Below, one piece after another: positions 62,344-64,000 of a DNA stretch of 64,000 nucleotides. The translations under genes were made by a program, and so were the position numbers. How positions within the stretch are numbered: the stretch's first letter is position 1; the number at the start of each line of letters is the position of its first letter. The stretch is taken from the NCBI GenBank assembly GCA_024697545.1, contig JAILFN010000053.1, positions 1 through 64,000 on the forward strand. Direction: 5' to 3'. A model generated the notes under the pieces. It did not search any database. It saw only the letters and a program-made list of their open reading frames with translations, and was not told the origin of the DNA. Source of the DNA: Ruminococcus sp. (GTDB lineage: Bacteria > Bacillota > Clostridia > Oscillospirales > Ruminococcaceae).

Positions 62344-63003
62344 ATGAAGTACATGATGAAGATGATCGCGGGGCTCGTTTCGGCAGTGATACTTGCTTCC
62401 GTTTCGGCTGTATCTGCTTCCGCAGCAGCCTATTACCCCGAGGTCGGCGGAGGGCTGCACGGTGACGTGGACGGGAACGGGGCTGTAAATGGTGATGACC
62501 TCGACTTGCTTAAAAACGCAATGCTCGGGTACCGCGACCCGCGCGTTACCCCGATGTCCGCTGACGTGAACGAAGACGGTTCGGTCAGCATTCTTGATGT
62601 GGTCATGCTGATGAAGATATTGAAAGCGGATATGCACTGTACAGACGGCATCAATTCCAAATATCAGTTTACCTGCAACGGCAGAACATTTACAGCCGTA
62701 TACACCGAGAACAAAGAAAAAGGTCTGTATAACTGGAAGATCACGGATTCCTATCAAATAACCAAAACGAGCGATATGCTGTTTATCTGCCGACTTCTGG
62801 CAGAGCGTCACCCCATACCCACCGCGGCTCTGAACGGGATGAGCTTCAGATCGGCAGACAACATGGCAATGGAATGGGACGCTCATAATTATGTGTACGG
62901 CATTACGGCAATAGGCAGCAGCTGGAATGATCGTGCCAAAGATGTTGACATAGACCCCACGGGTGACGGCATGAACAGAAATAATTTCTTTTTCTATCTG
63001 TAA
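62344..63003 (+). CDS. Secreted protein with an N-terminal type I dockerin and an unknown C-terminal domain
   Basis: A 219-residue exported protein. A signal peptide (1-28, ending ASA) is followed by a complete type I dockerin (about 38-102). Its two calcium-binding repeats read GDVDGNGAVNGDDLDLLKNA and ADVNEDGSVSILDVVMLMKI. The remaining 115 residues (KYQFTCNGRTFTAVYTENKE ...) match no glycosidase or carbohydrate-binding module that I recognise. Dockerins attach enzymes to cellulosomal scaffoldins, so the C-terminal part may be a new enzyme or binding module. ATG 62344 has an AAGGAG site; the ORF start at 62296 lies inside the promoter. Confidence 0.88.
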   Translation: MKYMMKMIAGLVSAVILASVSAVSASAAAYYPEVGGGLHGDVDGNGAVNGDDLDLLKNAMLGYRDPRVTPMSADVNEDGSVSILDVVMLMKILKADMHCTDGINSKYQFTCNGRTFTAVYTENKEKGLYNWKITDSYQITKTSDMLFICRLLAERHPIPTAALNGMSFRSADNMAMEWDAHNYVYGITAIGSSWNDRAKDVDIDPTGDGMNRNNFFFYL

Positions 63004-63054
63004 AAGCTGACGGCAGAACTCATCAGGTGAGATCGGCGCAGTTTCAGGATATCC

Positions 63055-63084
63055 GAACGGAGCGGTTTCTGACCGTTCTTTTTC
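63055..63084 (+). terminator. Terminator after the dockerin gene
   Basis: GAACGG (63055-63060) and CCGTTC (63073-63078) with an inner GGTT, followed by five T. Confidence 0.8.
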
Positions 63085-63112
63085 TTGTTCACAGAATATT
63101 TCGGTTTGGGTA

Positions 63113-63141
63113 TTGAAAAGACAGCCGAAATATGCTATACT
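63113..63141 (+). promoter_or_regulatory. Promoter of guaA
   Basis: TTGAAA (63113-63118), a 17-base spacer and TATACT (63136-63141). The leader is only about 30 bases, so no purine riboswitch is present. Confidence 0.85.
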
Positions 63142-63174
63142 AAATATATATTTTTTGAAAAAGGAGCAAGGCTT

Positions 63175-64000
63175 ATGAGACAGAACGGTCACGAGTATGT
63201 GCTTATTATCGACTTCGGCGGACAGTATAACCAGCTTATCGCCCGCCGTGTGCGTGAGTGCAATGTTTACTGCGAGGTCAAGTCGTACAAGACTATCACC
63301 ATCGAGGAGATAAAAGAACTTCACCCCGAGGGCATCATCTTTACGGGCGGTCCTCAGAGCGTTTACGGCGAGGGTGCGCCCTCCATCGACCGCGAGATCT
63401 TTGAACTCGGCATCCCCGTACTGGGTATATGCTACGGTTCTCAGCTCATGGCGCACGTTCTCGGCGGTAAGGTACAGACCTGCACCACGAGCGAATACGG
63501 AAAGACCGAGACCGTTTACGACAACGGCTGCCTGATGTTCGGCGGTATGCCCGAAAAGGCTGTATCCTGGATGAGCCACACCGATTACATTGCAGAGATC
63601 CCCGAAGGCTTCAAGATCACCGCGCACACCGACAACTGCCCCGTTGCAGCTATGGCTAACGCCGAAAAGAAGCTCTATGCCGTACAGTTCCACCCCGAGG
63701 TCAACCACACCGAGAACGGTCTTGCGATGCTTGACAGCTTCGTGAAGAAGGTCTGCGGCTGCAAGGGCGACTGGACTATGGGAAGCTATGCCGAGACCGC
63801 TATCCGCGACATCCGCGAGAAGGTCGGCGACGGTAAGGTGCTGCTGGCACTTTCCGGCGGCGTTGACAGCTCGGTTCTTGCGGCTCTGCTCTCAAAGGCT
63901 GTCGGCAATCAGCTGACCTGCATTTTCGTAGACCACGGCTTCATGAGGAAGAACGAAGGCGACGAGGTCGAAGCGGCATTTGCCGACTGGGACGTAAACT
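63175..64000 (+). CDS. guaA: GMP synthase (glutamine-hydrolysing), 3' end beyond the window
   Basis: The N-terminal 275 residues of GuaA, which converts XMP to GMP. The GATase domain starts [20 protein letters not shown], with the nucleophile in [16 protein letters not shown] and His-Glu in [11 protein letters not shown]. The ATP-pyrophosphatase domain begins with the PP-loop [17 protein letters not shown] near 222 and is cut at the window end. The start has an AAGGAG binding site. It is not in the ORF track because the frame has no stop before base 64000. Confidence 0.97.
   Translation, partial: MRQNGHEYVLIIDFGGQYNQLIARRVRECNVYCEVKSYKTITIEEIKELHPEGIIFTGGPQSVYGEGAPSIDREIFELGIPVLGICYGSQLMAHVLGGKVQTCTTSEYGKTETVYDNGCLMFGGMPEKAVSWMSHTDYIAEIPEGFKITAHTDNCPVAAMANAEKKLYAVQFHPEVNHTENGLAMLDSFVKKVCGCKGDWTMGSYAETAIRDIREKVGDGKVLLALSGGVDSSVLAALLSKAVGNQLTCIFVDHGFMRKNEGDEVEAAFADWDVN

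Noticed and set aside
63142-63174. Purine riboswitch before guaA
   Set aside because: The leader is only about 30 bases long.
62317-63708. 463-codon minus-strand ORF
   Set aside because: Runs antisense through both the dockerin gene and guaA and across their promoters and terminator.
1-64000. CRISPR arrays, rRNA and tRNA genes
   Set aside because: No regularly spaced repeats and no rRNA or tRNA-like segment were noticed in any intergenic stretch; short RNAs could still be missed without a covariance search.

Overview
The window looks like a chromosomal segment of a Ruminococcus-like member of the Clostridia (Oscillospiraceae/Ruminococcaceae). The reasons are a Gram-positive PolC replicase, short-form HisG paired with HisZ, the YceD-rpmF and pyrH-frr-uppS-cdsA-dxr-rseP-ispG-polC gene orders, near-consensus sigma-A promoters with 17-bp spacers, and a secreted protein with a type I dockerin (a cellulosome-type module). 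The species assignment is inference; no rRNA or tRNA gene was seen.

Layout. 1-2276 is the edge of a mobile element: a small accessory protein, a large serine recombinase whose promoter sits between the arms of a 14-bp perfect inverted repeat, and a probable tyrosine-integrase tail next to the 3' end of rpsI. 2277-3223 is the rplM-rpsI operon (minus). 3567-12155 holds a DD-carboxypeptidase homologue with all three active-site motifs altered, pgi, a small P-loop protein, yceD-rpmF, and a radical SAM/DUF512 gene followed by der-plsY-gpsA. 12258-23594 is the pyrH-frr-uppS-cdsA-dxr-rseP-ispG-polC block (ribosome recycling, undecaprenyl and phospholipid synthesis, MEP isoprenoid pathway, replication).

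23647-32141 is a histidine operon: hisZ, a histidine-phosphatase-superfamily enzyme, hisG, hisD, hisB, hisH, hisF, hisI and hisE. Four uncharacterised membrane-protein genes lie inside or at the end of it, and hisA and hisC are absent. 32206-35990 carries pyrB (with a PyrI-like zinc tail), an amidase, a cyclophilin lipoprotein and a birA without an HTH. 36233-42993 has two solute-binding lipoproteins and addA without addB. 43011-46454 has a Cys-rich unknown protein, a phosphoesterase, a membrane protein and mnmA. 46509-54584 (minus) holds rlmD-hemZ-MBL hydrolase-rel and recJ.

54810-57374 encodes the most striking protein: a Tet(M)/EF-G-like ribosomal GTPase fused to a C-terminal NYN/YacP (Rae1-type) RNase domain. 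Just downstream, on the other strand, a perfect promoter and a strong terminator bracket a probable 125-nt small RNA with a CU-rich anti-Shine-Dalgarno segment. The window ends with a membrane protein, mscL, glgA, bioY behind a BirA-type operator, a DUF1284 gene, the dockerin protein and the 5' part of guaA.
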